The notes under the pieces were generated by a model, which was not told where the DNA came from, ran no database searches, and saw nothing but the letters and a program-made list of their open reading frames with translations. A stretch of DNA of 64,000 nt, taken from positions 310,001 through 374,000 of the forward strand of contig JAEQBH010000988.1 in assembly GCA_016808115.1 (NCBI GenBank), in the 5' to 3' direction. The position numbers and the translations under genes are program-made. This DNA comes from Tetrastigma voinierianum (taxonomy: Eukaryota; Streptophyta; Magnoliopsida; Vitales; Vitaceae). Positions 43,050-53,216 of this stretch are shown one piece after another. Every line of letters begins with the position of its first letter. Positions within the stretch are counted from its first letter, which is position 1.

Positions 43050-43345
43050 GTTAAGAGAAAGAATTGTTGCATTTATACTCCCTCATTAATTGCCAAAGTA
43101 TCAATTGAGAATCTCCAATCACTTGAACATCTTTTTCCCCAAGCTCCAATAGGATCTCTAAGCCAATCACCAAAGCTTCATACTCAGCCTGATTGTTGGT
43201 GCATTCAAAGGCCATATTGATAGACACTATAGTCTTTACCCCCTTAGGAAAATGATCATTATTCCTACACCAGCTGAATTCTCTATGCTTGAACCATCAA
43301 ATTTGAGGTTCCAAGGTTCTTTCTCTCCTCCCGAAATTCCTAGTT
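43050..43345 (-). pseudogene. E5 archaeal-type (second) RNase H
   Basis: On the minus strand: WNLKFDGSSIENSAGVGIMI (Asp codon near 43296-43298), a frameshift, then FECTNNQAEYEALVIGLEIL, LELGEKDVQVIGDSQLI and MREYKCN. The catalytic pattern D..E..D of archaeal-type RNase H is visible and intact. This domain, in addition to the normal gypsy RNase H just upstream, is the defining feature of Tat-group elements. One frameshift and one stop make the copy inactive. Confidence 0.87.
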
Positions 43346-43399
43346 CGACACTTTGTTCTACCTAAATCTCTAAGGAAGGATGATCAGCTAGGAAATTTT

Positions 43400-43720
43400 C
43401 TAGTGCTTATCCCTTGACTGATTTATATGGAAAATAAATCAAGGTGAATTTTGACAAAGTAAGGGACCATTTACCAATCCTCCCTATAATCAGTGGTCGG
43501 TTAAGCATATACTTCATAAGAATAGTCTGAGAAACCACATAAACTTGAGACTTGATTAAGTGATGTTTTAGTTTGGTACATGCAAAATGCGAGGCCAAAC
43601 ATGATTTTTCAATTAGGTTATATCTTGTTTCTACTGGATTCAAGACCCTACTAAAATAACATACAGCCTGCTCATAGCCTTTAAAATTGTTTTGTGACAA
43701 CCTATTGACTCATTTGAAAC
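43400..43720 (-). pseudogene. E5 RNase H (gypsy type)
   Basis: Open from 43700 to 43407: KGYEQAVCYFSRVLNPVETR, YNLIEKSCLASHFACTKLKH, HLIKSQVYVVSQTILMKYML and RPLIIGRIGKWSLTLSKFTL. This is the connection/RNase H domain of Tat elements (YYVSK.L...E.RY). In this group the domain has often lost catalytic residues; the expected DH motif reads VSQTIL here, so it is inactive. It leads directly into the second RNase H. Confidence 0.85.
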
Positions 43721-44192
43721 TGATAAAAATAATTTAAGTGGGTGGCCTTGTATGGGAGACATCAAGACATGAGGTTTAGAGAGGTACTATTTGATCTTGT
43801 CAAAGGCCGTTTGATGTTGTTCCTCCCGCCTAAACTCTTTCACATCTTTCAGCTTTACTAAGTTAGAGAATTCCTTGGTTTTACCTATTAGGGTAGAGAT
43901 AAATATTCTTAAATAATTTACTTAACCCAAAAACTTTTGGAGTTCTTTTTTTCTTTGTTTTGATCCAATTCTATCCCTCTTTGGAGAACTAGGAATCCAA
44001 GAAAATTCCCAGCACAAACTCCAAATGCACATTTAAGTGTGTTAAGCTTCAAGTGATGATGTTTCATCATTTCAAAGATTTTCCTTGTGTAATCTACATG
44101 TTGTCACTAACTCTTTTAGATTTATCGACATTATCATCAATGTATACTTCCATGTGGTGGCCTAGCATGTCATGGAAAATGCCATTCATCGT
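43721..44192 (-). pseudogene. E5 reverse transcriptase, C-terminal half
   Basis: Immediately after the E4 insertion, the frame reads TMNGIFHDMLGHHMEVYIDD, with the catalytic Asp pair intact (complement of 44133-44138), then VDKSKRVSDN, a stop, and LTHLNVHLEFVLGIF-type thumb text. The N-terminal half ends TYQR at 57142, so the insertion lies within the TYQR/AMN motif. ATCGT at 44188-44192 is the target duplication. Confidence 0.88.
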
Positions 44193-45201
44193 TGATGATT
44201 ACATTTTATACTCATCATATCCCCACATTTTGGGTAGTTTTAGAGAGTTTATAGCATAATTTTAGCCTTCACGTTGCGACGTCACCATGCACCCAAGTCG
44301 TGACGTGAGAGCCAAGACGTTCTCCGCACATCGCGACATGGCCACAACCCAGCCTCAAGAACAACCCACTGATAAGCCCATGCGAAGGATACATATATGA
44401 AGAACACTTTAGGGCTTTGAAAAGAAGGTTTGGTTCTTGGGAGAGAGGTGGAGAGCACGGAATAAGATTGAAGATTGAAGATTATTTTATGTTTTCTTGT
44501 TCTTTTTTGGTTGTATTTCTCCACCTCATGTTTTGATTTCAATTCTAGGGTTATAGATGTAGTTTAGTTGCAATTTATGTATTTGAACAATGTTTTGTCT
44601 TTTAATTGATATTCGAAGCACATTTATATTAAATGTCCTTTTCTAATCTTCATGCATATTTATGATTAGCCATCATTTATCTGTTTGTGATTTCATTCGA
44701 GAACTGAGAAGTGAGGGTTGAATTAGACATGTTTAGGGCATCACATTTTTCCATTGACAAGAGATTCTCATGGGTCTGGTGTGGTAATTAGGGTTTCCAG
44801 GGTTATTGCACTTTTTAGGTTTCGGGGTTGAGTAGAGATACAAAATACCTAAACAGGGAGTAGGCGTAGACTGCTCGAGAGATTCACGGATGCCTGAGTG
44901 AGACTTACCATTAATAGGTGTTTAGAATGTTAATTAAGGGTAATTTGGTTAATAATGCATAATGGCTAGCTAAATGAAATCTAAACCCTAGGTTTTTCTA
45001 TTTTATTTGAAATCTTTGCATGATAGCTTAGGATTTTAGGTTGTTAGTGTTTCCACCCTCTATCCATTGTCCAGATAAAGATAGGATTTACCCAATTTCA
45101 ATACTTAGTAACCCTTTTCCTCGTGGGATCGACACTCTTACTTTAATACACTATATTACTTGATACAATGCGTGCACTTGCGTAAAATAGGCGTACATTA
45201 T
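44193..45201 (+). repeat. E4 5' LTR, first segment
   Basis: Starts TGATGATTACATTTTATACT and matches the 3' LTR from TAGTTTTAGAGAGTTT on. It lacks about 115 bases present in the 3' LTR between 55950 and 56085. Contains degenerate CACGTCGCGACGTG copies (44272-44345), a TATA-like ATACATATATG (44389) and a long R/U5 similar to E3. E6 inserted at 45202. Confidence 0.88.
44268..44345. repeat. CACGTCGCGACGTG-type palindromes, E4 5' LTR
   Basis: Three or four decayed copies: CACGTTGCGACGTC (44271), AAGTCGTGACGTGAG (44295), and ACATCGCGACATGG (44327). The same block in the 3' LTR is 56092-56200. The block is followed about 45 bases later by a TATA-like sequence. Confidence 0.75.
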
Positions 45202-45438
45202 TGAAAGTTGAATATGACTTAGCAACCTAACCAAGAGGGGTGGTGAATTGGTTTTTTCAAAAACTTTTTGCACAACAATAAAAAATCTTATATTTAATTC
45301 TAGAACAATAAATAAAGAGATATGGATAGAAAGTATAAACTTGAATTTATAGTGGTTGGCTTTTACCCATATGACGATCATTTCTCCTCAACCTTCAACT
45401 TTGTGAGGGTTCACCCCAAGTTCAAAAGCTCGGCTAAG

Positions 45439-45715
45439 CTTCTTCCTTTTACACTTGGATTTTGGTTCCAATGGACACTTCACAATTCCTTCAAGCTATA
45501 CACACTTGAAGAGTTTCAAGCTCTAATCCTGAGCTTCTTTATTTTACACTTGGATTTCTTGCTCAAATGGGCACTTCACAAATCCTTTAAGCTATACACA
45601 CTTGAAGAGTTTCAAGCTCCAATCCCATGTTTCTTTCTTTTATATCTGGATTTCTGGCTCCAATGGGCACTTCACAAAGCCTTCAAGCTATGCACACTTG
45701 AAGTTTTCACACTTA
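45439..45715. repeat. 95-bp tandem repeats, E6 3' LTR (three units)
   Basis: Units start at about 45439, 45534 and 45630; each contains ACACTTGGATTT, CAATGGGCACTTCACAA and CAAGCTATACACACTTGAAG. The 5' LTR has only two units (50026-50215), so copy number changed after insertion. Confidence 0.85.
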
Positions 45716-45914
45716 AGCACAATAAGACACTTTCTCTCTAGCTCTCAAGGTAGATCAAATACAACTCAAGCTATTGATGAATACAAACGTGCACTTTACA
45801 ATATGAAAATGTGAATGCACTAAGAATCTCAATTTGAGAATAGTTCAACAAGAGAAATGATGATTGAGAGAATATACAAATAAGTCTCGGTTGTGATTAA
45901 TTGATTCCCAATAT

Positions 45915-45927
45915 TCTATTTATAGAG
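45915..45927 (-). promoter_or_regulatory. TATA box of E6 3' LTR
   Basis: Minus strand CTATAAATAGAAT, about 13 bases downstream of the nearest palindrome-array copy (45940). The 5' LTR has the same box at 50400-50413. Confidence 0.75.
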
Positions 45928-45939
45928 TGAGAAAAGCTG

Positions 45940-46460
45940 CCAACCGGTTGACTGTTTCCTTTAGAAACTAGTCGTTGTGCATTATACGATACCGTTTTAT
46001 AGTTATTGAAAGTTTACCATTACCCAACTGGTCGATTGTTTCACACAACCGGTCAACCGTTTCACACAACCTGTCAACCATTTCGGTTAGTGCACTGTAG
46101 GTCAATGTTTTCTAGCCATTGGAATTTGACCATTGCACTCAACCGGTCGACCGTTTCACTCAATTGGTCTACCGTTTCCTCTTATGGTATTTGGACAAGC
46201 TATTGCATCCAACCGGTCGAGTCTCATACCTCATCCGGTTCCCAATTGGTCGACCGTTTCCTCGACCAGTTCTAGATGGAGGCTATTGGATCTAACCGGT
46301 CGAGTTTCAATACTCATTCGGTTACGATCGAACCCAATCTGTTGATCATTTTAACCGGTCGACCATTTCATTTGGTATGCCACAATCAGTAGACCGATCC
46401 AACCATAACAAGCTGACCTCAATCGATTGACCCTAACCGATCAACCAGTTAAGGCTCTGC
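45940..46460. repeat. CGGTCGACCG palindrome array, E6 3' LTR
   Basis: Repeated AACCGGTCGACCGTTTC-type units. An exact CGGTCGACCG lies at 46144-46153; others are decayed at CpG (CCGGTTGACTGTTTC 45944, CAACCGGTCAACCGTTTC 46039, TTGGTCTACCGTTTC 46163, CCGGTCGACCATTTC 46355). More than ten units in about 500 bases. Located directly upstream of the TATA box on the minus strand. Confidence 0.88.
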
Positions 46461-46686
46461 CTTAGTCGCTTGAGCCTTTAAATGCTCAAACTCATATGTT
46501 GTTTATTTAAAACACTTATAAACCTTAGATGTTTTATTGCATCACATTTTAGGATTATAAAGCCTAAGGTTTTATGTTCAAACTCGAGCTTTCGAAGGAT
46601 ATGCAATTTTTGGTTTCGAAAACCGAGTTGTGAAGTGATGCTTGATAAATGATAATATCCTGAGTGCACCAATGCTATCACCTAAG

Positions 46687-47526
46687 CATTCAAATGAGAT
46701 TCTTTAGGACATGCTTGAAATCTAGCACATAAGCATACACTACACATGATATCAGGTCTACTAGCCGTTAAGTACAACAAAGAACCAATCATGCCTCTTT
46801 ATTTAGTTTGGTCAACAAGCTTACCTTTCTCATCCATGTAAAGCTTAATGGACGAGCTCATAGGTGTGCTCTTGGCCTTTACTTATTCTAAATTGAACTT
46901 CTTGGCAGGTCTCTTATGTACATTGCTTGATTTATGAAGGTGCCCTCCTTAAGTTGTTTGATTTGAAGACCAAGGAAGAAGTTGAGCTTTCCCATCATGC
47001 TTATCTCAAATTTACTATGCATAGACTTGGAAAACTCTTCACAAAGTGAAACATTAGTAGCACTTAACATAATATCATAAACATAGATTTAAACAATAAG
47101 TGTGTCATTCTTCTTTTGCTTAATGGAGAGAGTTGTATCAATTTTTCCCATATTGAAACCAGTAGAAATAAGAAATTTGCTTAGCCTTTCACACCAAGCT
47201 CTAGGAGCTTGTTTCAAGCCATAAAGTGCCTTTTTGAGTTTGAAAACATGGTTAGGGAAATTAAAACTTTCAAACCCCGGTAGTTGTTCAACATATACTT
47301 CCTCGTTTATGAAACCATTTAAAAAAGTACTTTTCTCATCCATTTGGTACAAAATGAAAATTTTGTAACAAGTAAAAGCAAGCAACATTCTTATGGCTTC
47401 TAATCTTGCTACGGGAGCAAAGGTCTCTTCATAGTCAATTCCCTCTTGTTGATTATATCCTTGGGCAACTAATAATGCTTTATTTCTAATTATTATGCCA
47501 TTTTCATCCATTTTGTTCATAAACAT
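46687..47526 (-). pseudogene. E6 reverse transcriptase (RVT_2 type) and RNase H start
   Basis: Open from 47526 to 47089: ALLVAQGYNQQEGIDYEETF, APVARLEAIRMLLAF, YQMDEKSTFLNGFINEEVYV and FKLKKALYGLKQAPRAW. The catalytic motif reads YVYD instead of YVDD (47074-47085), so it is inactive. The second open part (47070-46888) has FEISMMGKLNFFLGLQIKQL; further on comes YLTASRPDIMCSVCLCARFQ (about 46760), after which RNase H is cut off at the LTR boundary. Confidence 0.92.
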
Positions 47527-47940
47527 TCATTTAGTACCAATAACACTTTGATCAAATGGCCTAGGTACCAACTCTTAAACTTCATTTCTTTCAAATTGAT
47601 TGAGTTCTTCTTGCATAGTGATTACCCAATTCTCATATATTATAGCATCATTTAAATTCTTAGGTTCAATTTGAGAGATAAAAGCAAGGTTATTGCAAAT
47701 ATTTCTTAGAGACGATCTAGTCCTTACCCTAATGGATAGATTGCCTATAATTTGATCTTGTGGATGATTTGTGACAAATTTCCATCTCTTGGAAGCCTTT
47801 GATTAGATTCTTATTGCTCAAGTTGAGGGGGTAGAGGAGGGGTCAAAGGTGATTCCTCTTCCTTCTTTGAATGAATCTCCTCTTCTTGTTGACGAACTCC
47901 ATCTTCAATTTGCAATCTTCCCATGGATAAGTCCAAACCT
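47527..47940 (-). other. E6 protease-RT linker with integrase deleted
   Basis: The frame 48068-47811 passes from the protease straight into a Glu/Gln-rich linker (MGRLQIEDGVRQQEEEIHSK) that normally follows integrase. The whole integrase (several hundred codons) is therefore missing at about 47900-47935. Minus-strand text near 47560-47700 (ending before AQGYN) is the usual pre-RT segment with stops. Confidence 0.75.
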
Positions 47941-48085
47941 ATAGAACCATGTCCAATGATTCTACCTTTTTTGTTATCTCCGAAGGTCACGTACTCACTT
48001 TTTCTCCTTGTGAGGAAGGAAAATTTTGACTCATCTGTAGTCATGTGCCTTGAGCAACCACTATCCAAGAACCATTTCTCCTTCC
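47941..48085 (-). pseudogene. E6 aspartic protease (gag-pre-integrase side lost)
   Basis: Minus strand KWFLDSGCSRHMTTDESKFS with the catalytic Asp-Ser-Gly intact, then YVTFGDNKKGRIIGHGSIG. This is the copia protease, which processes the polyprotein. The frame remains open into the linker. The downstream half of the protease and the gag-pre-integrase segment are missing because of the deletion at about 47900-47935. Confidence 0.85.
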
Positions 48086-48779
48086 TTGATCCCTATACGA
48101 AAAAATCAATAAGCTTTAGGTACCTAAATCTTTTTAGGTCATTGGTGGTTAGTCACCTTTGATTTTTTAACCCAAGCCTTCTTTGACTTAGAGGTTGAGA
48201 CTTTTTGAGATCCATTCCTAAGATGACAAGTACTACTAACATGTCCTCCTCTACCACAAAAATTGAAAATGGTTGAGGGACTTTCACTTGTGGATTCCTT
48301 GACAAAGTAGTTTTATCAAAGACATTCTTTGAAGATTTGTATCCTAGTCCTCTTTTATCAAAGACATTTTTGGCTAGCTCAGGATCATGTCAAAAGATTT
48401 TTGTCTACAAGAGAATTTTGAAAGGGAAGAGATCAACCATTCATTCTTTTTTTAGTAGTTCCTCATTTACCTTTTCAAGACATATTTTTGAAGCTTCAAC
48501 TTTTGAAAAAATTTCTTTGACTTTATCAAGTTCTTTTTTAAGCTCAAAAATTTTCTTCTTAAATGAGGTGTTCTTTTCATCAAGCTTGTTTATGTCTTTA
48601 AGCAATTATTCATATTAAAAAAATAAATTCATCATTATCAAAGTTAGAGTTTACCTCATCTTGATCCTCGAAAGCTATGAAACACATGTTGGCAACTTCA
48701 TTCTCGTTTTCATCATCAGATGAATCTTCACTTTGACTCCATGTTTCAATCGCAGCTTTTCTCTTTTCTCTCTTAGCTT

Positions 48780-49740
48780 TGTAAAGAGGACAATCATATT
48801 TTATATGACCCGACTTCTTTCACTTGTAGCAAGTTACTTCTCTAGATCATTCTCTCTTTTCCTTTTCATCTTTTGAAGGACCTTCTTTCTTATAGTTGTT
48901 TCTTTTATTGTAGGTTCTTCCACCAATTTTATCCTTCATCATTAGCTTTTGCACTCTCTTTTTGATGAAGGCGAATCATCTTCCATTTCATTGATCTTTG
49001 TTTCCTCACTGACTTTATCTTCTTGAGCTTTGAGTGCAATACTTTCTTTTTTTCCTTCTTCCTGTTCTTATCTTGTGATCTTCATTTCATAGGTCATCAA
49101 GGAACCGATAAGTTCCTCAAGAGGTAGCTCTTTCAAATTCTTTGGTTCCTCAATAGCTTCCATTTTGGAATTCCATTTAGGAGGTAGGCATCTTAGAATT
49201 TTAGATACCTTGTCTTCTTAAACACCCTATTTCCTAAACCCCTTGAGATAGTAAAACATGCATGAACCTAGTAAACATCTCAATAATAGATTCATTAGGT
49301 TTCATTTTGAACATTTCATAATCATTAACAAGAATTCTAACTTTAGAATCTTTGACTTAGTTGGTTCCTTCATGGTTAATTTCTAGTATCCTCCAAACCT
49401 CTCCTTAGCCGTTTTGCATTGACTAATTCTATTATATTCATTTATATCCATAGCACATACAAGAATATAAATAGATCTATAATTTAATTGAAATTTTCTA
49501 TTTTCTTCTTCATTATATTCATCAAGAGTTTTCTTTATTTTACTTCCATCAACATCTTTTGTAGGGAAAGTGTAACCACTTAGGATCGTTTTCCAAACTT
49601 CCAAATCAAGTGATTATAAATATCAAGTCATTTTGTTTTTCCAAAATTGATAATCAAACCCAACAAAGAAAGGTGGTTTGTTGATAGGAAAACTTTTGGC
49701 TTGAAAAAGACTTGTGCTAGTAATTTTCCTCTTAGACAAT
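48780..49740 (-). pseudogene. E6 gag with CCHC zinc knuckle
   Basis: Minus strand: NKPPFFVGFDYQFWKNKMT (49700-49640), then the open part 49604-49383: VWKTILSGYTFPTKDVDGSK, YRSIYILVCAMDINEYNRIS and QCKTAKERF, the conserved copia gag core. At 48831-48790 a CX2CX4HX4C knuckle is seen with its second Cys codon mutated to TGA. A further knuckle-like motif (FCGRGGHVSSTC, about 48270-48230, first Cys lost) lies between gag and protease. Several stops and a Lys-rich coiled-coil (48600-48480) occur. 48085-48780 holds only this decayed gag-protease linker. Confidence 0.85.
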
Positions 49741-49760
49741 TAAGTCTTGAAAATAAGAGG

Positions 49761-49775
49761 CTAAGCTCTGATACA
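49761..49775 (-). other. E6 primer-binding site (tRNA-iMet type)
   Basis: Minus strand TGTATCAGAGCTTAG; the copia consensus begins TGGTATCAGAGC, so one base (G) is lost. It starts three bases after the LTR end (49779). Confidence 0.85.
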
Positions 49776-49778
49776 AAT

Positions 49779-51394
49779 TGAAGTTAAGATATGACAGAAA
49801 CCTAACCAGAGAGGGGGGTTTGGGAGTGGTGGTGAATTGGTTTTCTCAAAACAAATTTGCACAACAATAAGAAATCTTAAATTTAATTCTAGAAAAATAA
49901 ATAAAGAGATAGGGATAGAAAGTGCAAACTCGGATTTATAGTGGTTCGGTACACCCTTGCCTAAGTCCACTTCTCCTTAACCTTCAACCAGTAAGGGTTC
50001 TACTAGGTTCAAGCTCCAACTCGAGCTTCTTCTTTTACAGTTGAATTTTGGCTCCAATGGGCACTTCATAATTCCTTCAAGCTATACACACTTGAAGAGT
50101 TTCAAGCTCTAATCCCGAGCGTCTTTCTTTTACACTTGGATTTCTTGATCCAATGGGCACTTCACAAATCCTTATAGACACTTGAAGCTTTCACACTTGA
50201 GCACAACGAGACACTTTCTCTCTAGCTCTCAAGGTAGATCAAATACAACTCAAGCTATTGATGAATACAAAGGTGCACTCTACAATATGCAAATGAAATA
50301 AATGCACCAAGAATCTCAATTTGAGAATAAATTAACAAGAAAAATGATGATTGAGAGAATATACAAATAAGTCTTGGTTGTGATTAATTAATTCCCAACA
50401 TTCTATTTATAGAGTGGGAAAAGTTGCCAACCGGTTAACCAACCAATCGACCGTTTCCTTTAGAAACTAGTCATTGTGCACTATATGTTACAGTTTTATA
50501 GTCGTTGGAATTTTACCATTATCCAACCAATCAACCGTTTCACACAACCGATCGATCGTTTCGGTTAGTGCATTGCAGGTCACTATTTTGTAGTCGTTGG
50601 AATTCGACCATTGCACTCAACCAATTGACCATTTCCTCTTCTTTTCTTTGGATGAAATACTACATCCAACCTGTCGAATCTCACACCCCATTTGATTCCC
50701 TAATTGGTCTAGTTTCAATACTCATCCGATTATCAGCATTAGACCATTTCGTCGGTCGGCCCAGGTGTCATCGTATGCCATAATCGGTCTTTGTCCAGCC
50801 ACAACGGTTGACCCCGTGTCGACTCTAGCCGGTCGGCCGGTTGATCAATCAACCCGCAATGATCGAGCTATTTCAATCGGTCGACCACAACGATCGGCCA
50901 GGATAAGGCTACCTCGTAATTAGGCGCTAAATGCTCAAACTCATGTGTTGTTTCTTTAAAACACTTCTAAACCTTAAATGTTTCATTGAAACAAATTTTA
51001 GGATTATAAAGCGTAAGGTTTTATGTTCAAACTCGAGATATGTAATTTTTGGTTTTGAAAACCGAGTTGTGAAGTGATGCATGATAAATGATAATATCCT
51101 AAGTGCACCAATGCTATCACCTTACATAGATTTCTAAGCTTACAAAATCTTCACTTGATGCTTGAGCTTGGAGTCTTGGTTACTTGACATTTTGAAGTCT
51201 TGGTTCTTTAATTTGAGTGAACTTCACTTTCAAGAACTTGACCAAATACATCATTGTCATCTTTAACTTGTAATATCTTCATTTGTTGCTTGATCAATTT
51301 CAACCTATCACTCAACTCAATTTTAACCATTAGTAACCAATAACCTTGGATTGCTATCATCAAAAGCTCAATTAGAGGCACCCTTGGGCTAACA
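49779..51394 (-). repeat. E6 5' LTR (1616 bp)
   Basis: Starts TGTTAGCCCAAGGGTGCC at 51394 and ends TATCTTAACTTCA at 49779 on the minus strand. Holds the CGGTCGACCG-type array (about 50425-50900), a TATA box (50400-50413) and two 95-bp tandem units (50026-50215). 51126-51394 is present only in this copy. Confidence 0.92.
50425..50900. repeat. CGGTCGACCG palindrome array, E6 5' LTR
   Basis: Copies such as AACCGGTTAACC (50429), CCAATCGACCGTTTC (50443), ACCGATCGATCGTTTC (50547), TAGCCGGTCGGCCGGTTG (50827) and ATCGGTCGACCA (50876). The region 50740-50900 is less regular than in the 3' LTR. Confidence 0.85.
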
Positions 51395-51430
51395 ATTATT
51401 TTATTTTACACGTATCACGCCTATTATCCA
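51395..51430 (+). repeat. E4 5' LTR, terminal segment
   Basis: ATTATTTTATTTTACACGTA then TCACGCCTATTATCCA resumes the E4 LTR after E6 and matches the 3' LTR end (57104-57136). Confidence 0.88.
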
Positions 51431-51435
51431 GTTTT

Positions 51436-51453
51436 TGGCGTTGTTGCCGAGGA
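51436..51453 (+). other. E4 tRNA-Asp primer-binding site
   Basis: TGGCGTTGTTGCCGAGGA, three differences from TGGCGCCGTTGCCGGGGA. Same type and spacing as in E3. Confidence 0.85.
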
Positions 51454-51608
51454 AAAGGTGCTTTTTACTAATATTGATACTAAGTGATCCTTCTTTACTT
51501 TGGATATTTTTCTTGTTTTTCTTGTTTTTCTTGTTTGTGTATATCTTTTCATATTTGCTTTATGTGCTTTGAAATTTTTGTGTTTTTGTTTTGTTAGTTT
51601 TGATCACT

Positions 51609-52322
51609 ATGGACCATTTCATGAAATTGACAATGGAAATGTCCCTTCTTACTCAACAACTAAGAATGAGAAAATTAGTCAATGAGCATCATCAAAGAGT
51701 GAGAAGTCAAATTTGGAGCCCACAAATGCTTGTGTCATGTTCGGTGTGGAGGTACCCCATACTCTAGCAATTTTAACATTGGATGGGACCATCACTCGAG
51801 CACATCATGGTAAGAGAGATAAGATACTTCCCATTCTCCACATGTCCAAAGATCAAGCTTGGATGATACCATAGCTGAATTGGCTAGGTCAAGGGCCAAA
51901 ATGGAAGAGTCTAGGGCTCAAATGGCCAAGGCAAACTGAAAACTATGGTTGAAGTGAGAAGAGCTCAAGCTGATTTGACCATGGTCTAAGCTGAAAATGA
52001 AATCTTAATAGGTGATATGGACAATTTTCAAGATGGTTTGCCTAGGTTTTATGTTCAAAATGAAATGAGTCAACCTCCACAAGAGGAAATGTCTAACCTA
52101 TAGGCAACCATAGCTGAACTAAGAAGAGTTCAAGTTGAACCGGCAACATCTCAAGCTCAATTCACTAAGAAGGTGCACACACCTCTACAAGAGGAGTCAA
52201 ATTTTGAAAGTGAAGTGGATGAACTAGCCATCACAATGGCTAAATTAGCTAAGTGTAGGGTTGAATTTCTCAAGGGAGAGACAATGACTAATGTTTAATT
52301 TCAGCACAAACCACTTGAGAGC
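51609..52322 (+). pseudogene. E4 reading frame 1, unknown protein (shared with E3)
   Basis: ATG at 51609 opens MDHFMKLTMEMSLLTQQLRM and stops after about 49 residues. Further pieces in shifting frames read DDTIAELARSRAKMEESRAQ (51860), DNFQDGLPRFYVQNEMSQPP (52020) and ESEVDELAITMAKLAKCRVE (52210). The order and wording parallel E3 36129-36690. The pieces form repeated amphipathic helices rich in Ala, Glu and Arg. No gag, knuckle or enzyme motif is visible. Function unknown. Confidence 0.55.
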
Positions 52323-52820
52323 TTGGAAGAGAAAAAGACTCCAAAGGCCACTTCTTATACTCAACTTGAAATTGAACTACAACAATCTCTAATGGAGAAG
52401 GGAATACGTATACTAGAGCTAGTGACTAAACACATGAATGAGGGTAAGAATATGGTTGAAATGTCCTTTGAAGGACAACATGAGAGTTTGCCAAACATTC
52501 TTCAGGTGATTAGAGAAGAATACTTGAACTACAATGAGGATATCACACCAAGAAATAATGAAGAACTTGAGAAAATCACAAAAGTGGAGGATGAAACACA
52601 AAATTTGAGAGTCTTAGTTGTAAAGGAGGATGAGTCAACTTCTCTGGAATCACATACAATGATAAAATATGAAGTTCTAAAGACTATTCCAAAGATGGCT
52701 CCATGGAGTGACATGCATGAAAAAATAAAAATTGAAGAATTAGCCCCCATGTCCAAGGTGAAGGAGTGCATTATTCAGTTGAACAAGGAAATAGAAGCTA
52801 TCATGGTGATCCATAAATGA
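52323..52820 (+). pseudogene. E4 reading frame 2, conserved acidic protein of unknown function
   Basis: Open for 165 residues. Landmarks shared with E3 36698-37237: ELEKITKVEDETQNLRVLVV, KEDESTSLESHTM, EVLKTIPKMAPWSDMHE and MSKVKECIIQLNKEIEAIMV. It also contains a segment absent from E3, LVTKHMNEGKNMVEMSFEGQ. Acidic, helical, no Cys or His cluster. The similarity to E3 is better at the protein than at the DNA level by eye, which would suggest past selection; this needs a Ka/Ks count. Upstream continuity with frame 1 (52200-52320) suggests one original protein. Confidence 0.6.
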
Positions 52821-52970
52821 AAAAAAAAAAAAAAAACAAGATTGTAAAAGAATATGTGCCCAAGATGCTATTGGAGAACAACTATTGGTTCTTTGGAACA
52901 GATGGAGGAGGTAATCACCAACCTATCTGTAGTTGGTAGAATTGAGCTGGACTCTATAAAAATGCAGCTT

Positions 52971-52988
52971 CTTGGGGGGCAACCCAAG
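52971..52988 (+). other. Conserved hairpin box in E4
   Basis: CTTGGGGGGCAACCCAAG, stem CTTGGG/CCCAAG intact, preceded by GCAGCTT as in E2 (GTAGCTT). In E1 and E2 this box follows the pol stop; E4 has no pol, so the box marks the junction of the lost segment. 52821-52970 and 52989-53216 have no gene. Confidence 0.78.
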
Positions 52989-53216
52989 AAATTCTTTTCT
53001 TCTTTCTTTATTTTTAGTTTGCTTGTTTATTTTAGGGTTATTTTAAGTCTTTGTAAGTTTAAATTTTTGTTGTTTTTGTTGTTTTGTAGGTCTAATGGCT
53101 CAAGACTATACCATGCACAGTGATAGAGGGCAATACATGAAGAGTATCCTTTGTGAGCGTAAGGTAGTGAGTGTTTCACATATTTGAACACTTGGAAAAA
53201 AAAATTAAAAAATAAT

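Larger units (their letters stand above)
45202..46686 (-). repeat. E6 3' LTR, truncated at its start
   Basis: Matches 49779 to about 51125. The first about 265 bases of the LTR (51394-51126 in the 5' copy) are missing, and RNase H-region coding text abuts at 46687. Contains three 95-bp tandem units (45439 to about 45715), a TATA box (complement of 45915-45927) and the CGGTCGACCG array. Confidence 0.9.
45202..51394 (-). mobile_element. E6: Ty1/copia element (SIRE-like), deleted
   Basis: Target duplication ATTAT (45197-45201 and 51395-51399) and terminal TG..CA. On the minus strand: 5' LTR 51394-49779, tRNA-iMet type primer site, gag, zinc knuckle, protease, RT, and a truncated 3' LTR 46686-45202. 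The RT wording (MDENGI.RNKALLVAQGYNQ, LKKALYGLKQAPRAW) suggests the SIRE branch (inference). Integrase, most of RNase H, the purine tract and the first ~265 bases of the 3' LTR are deleted. Confidence 0.92.
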
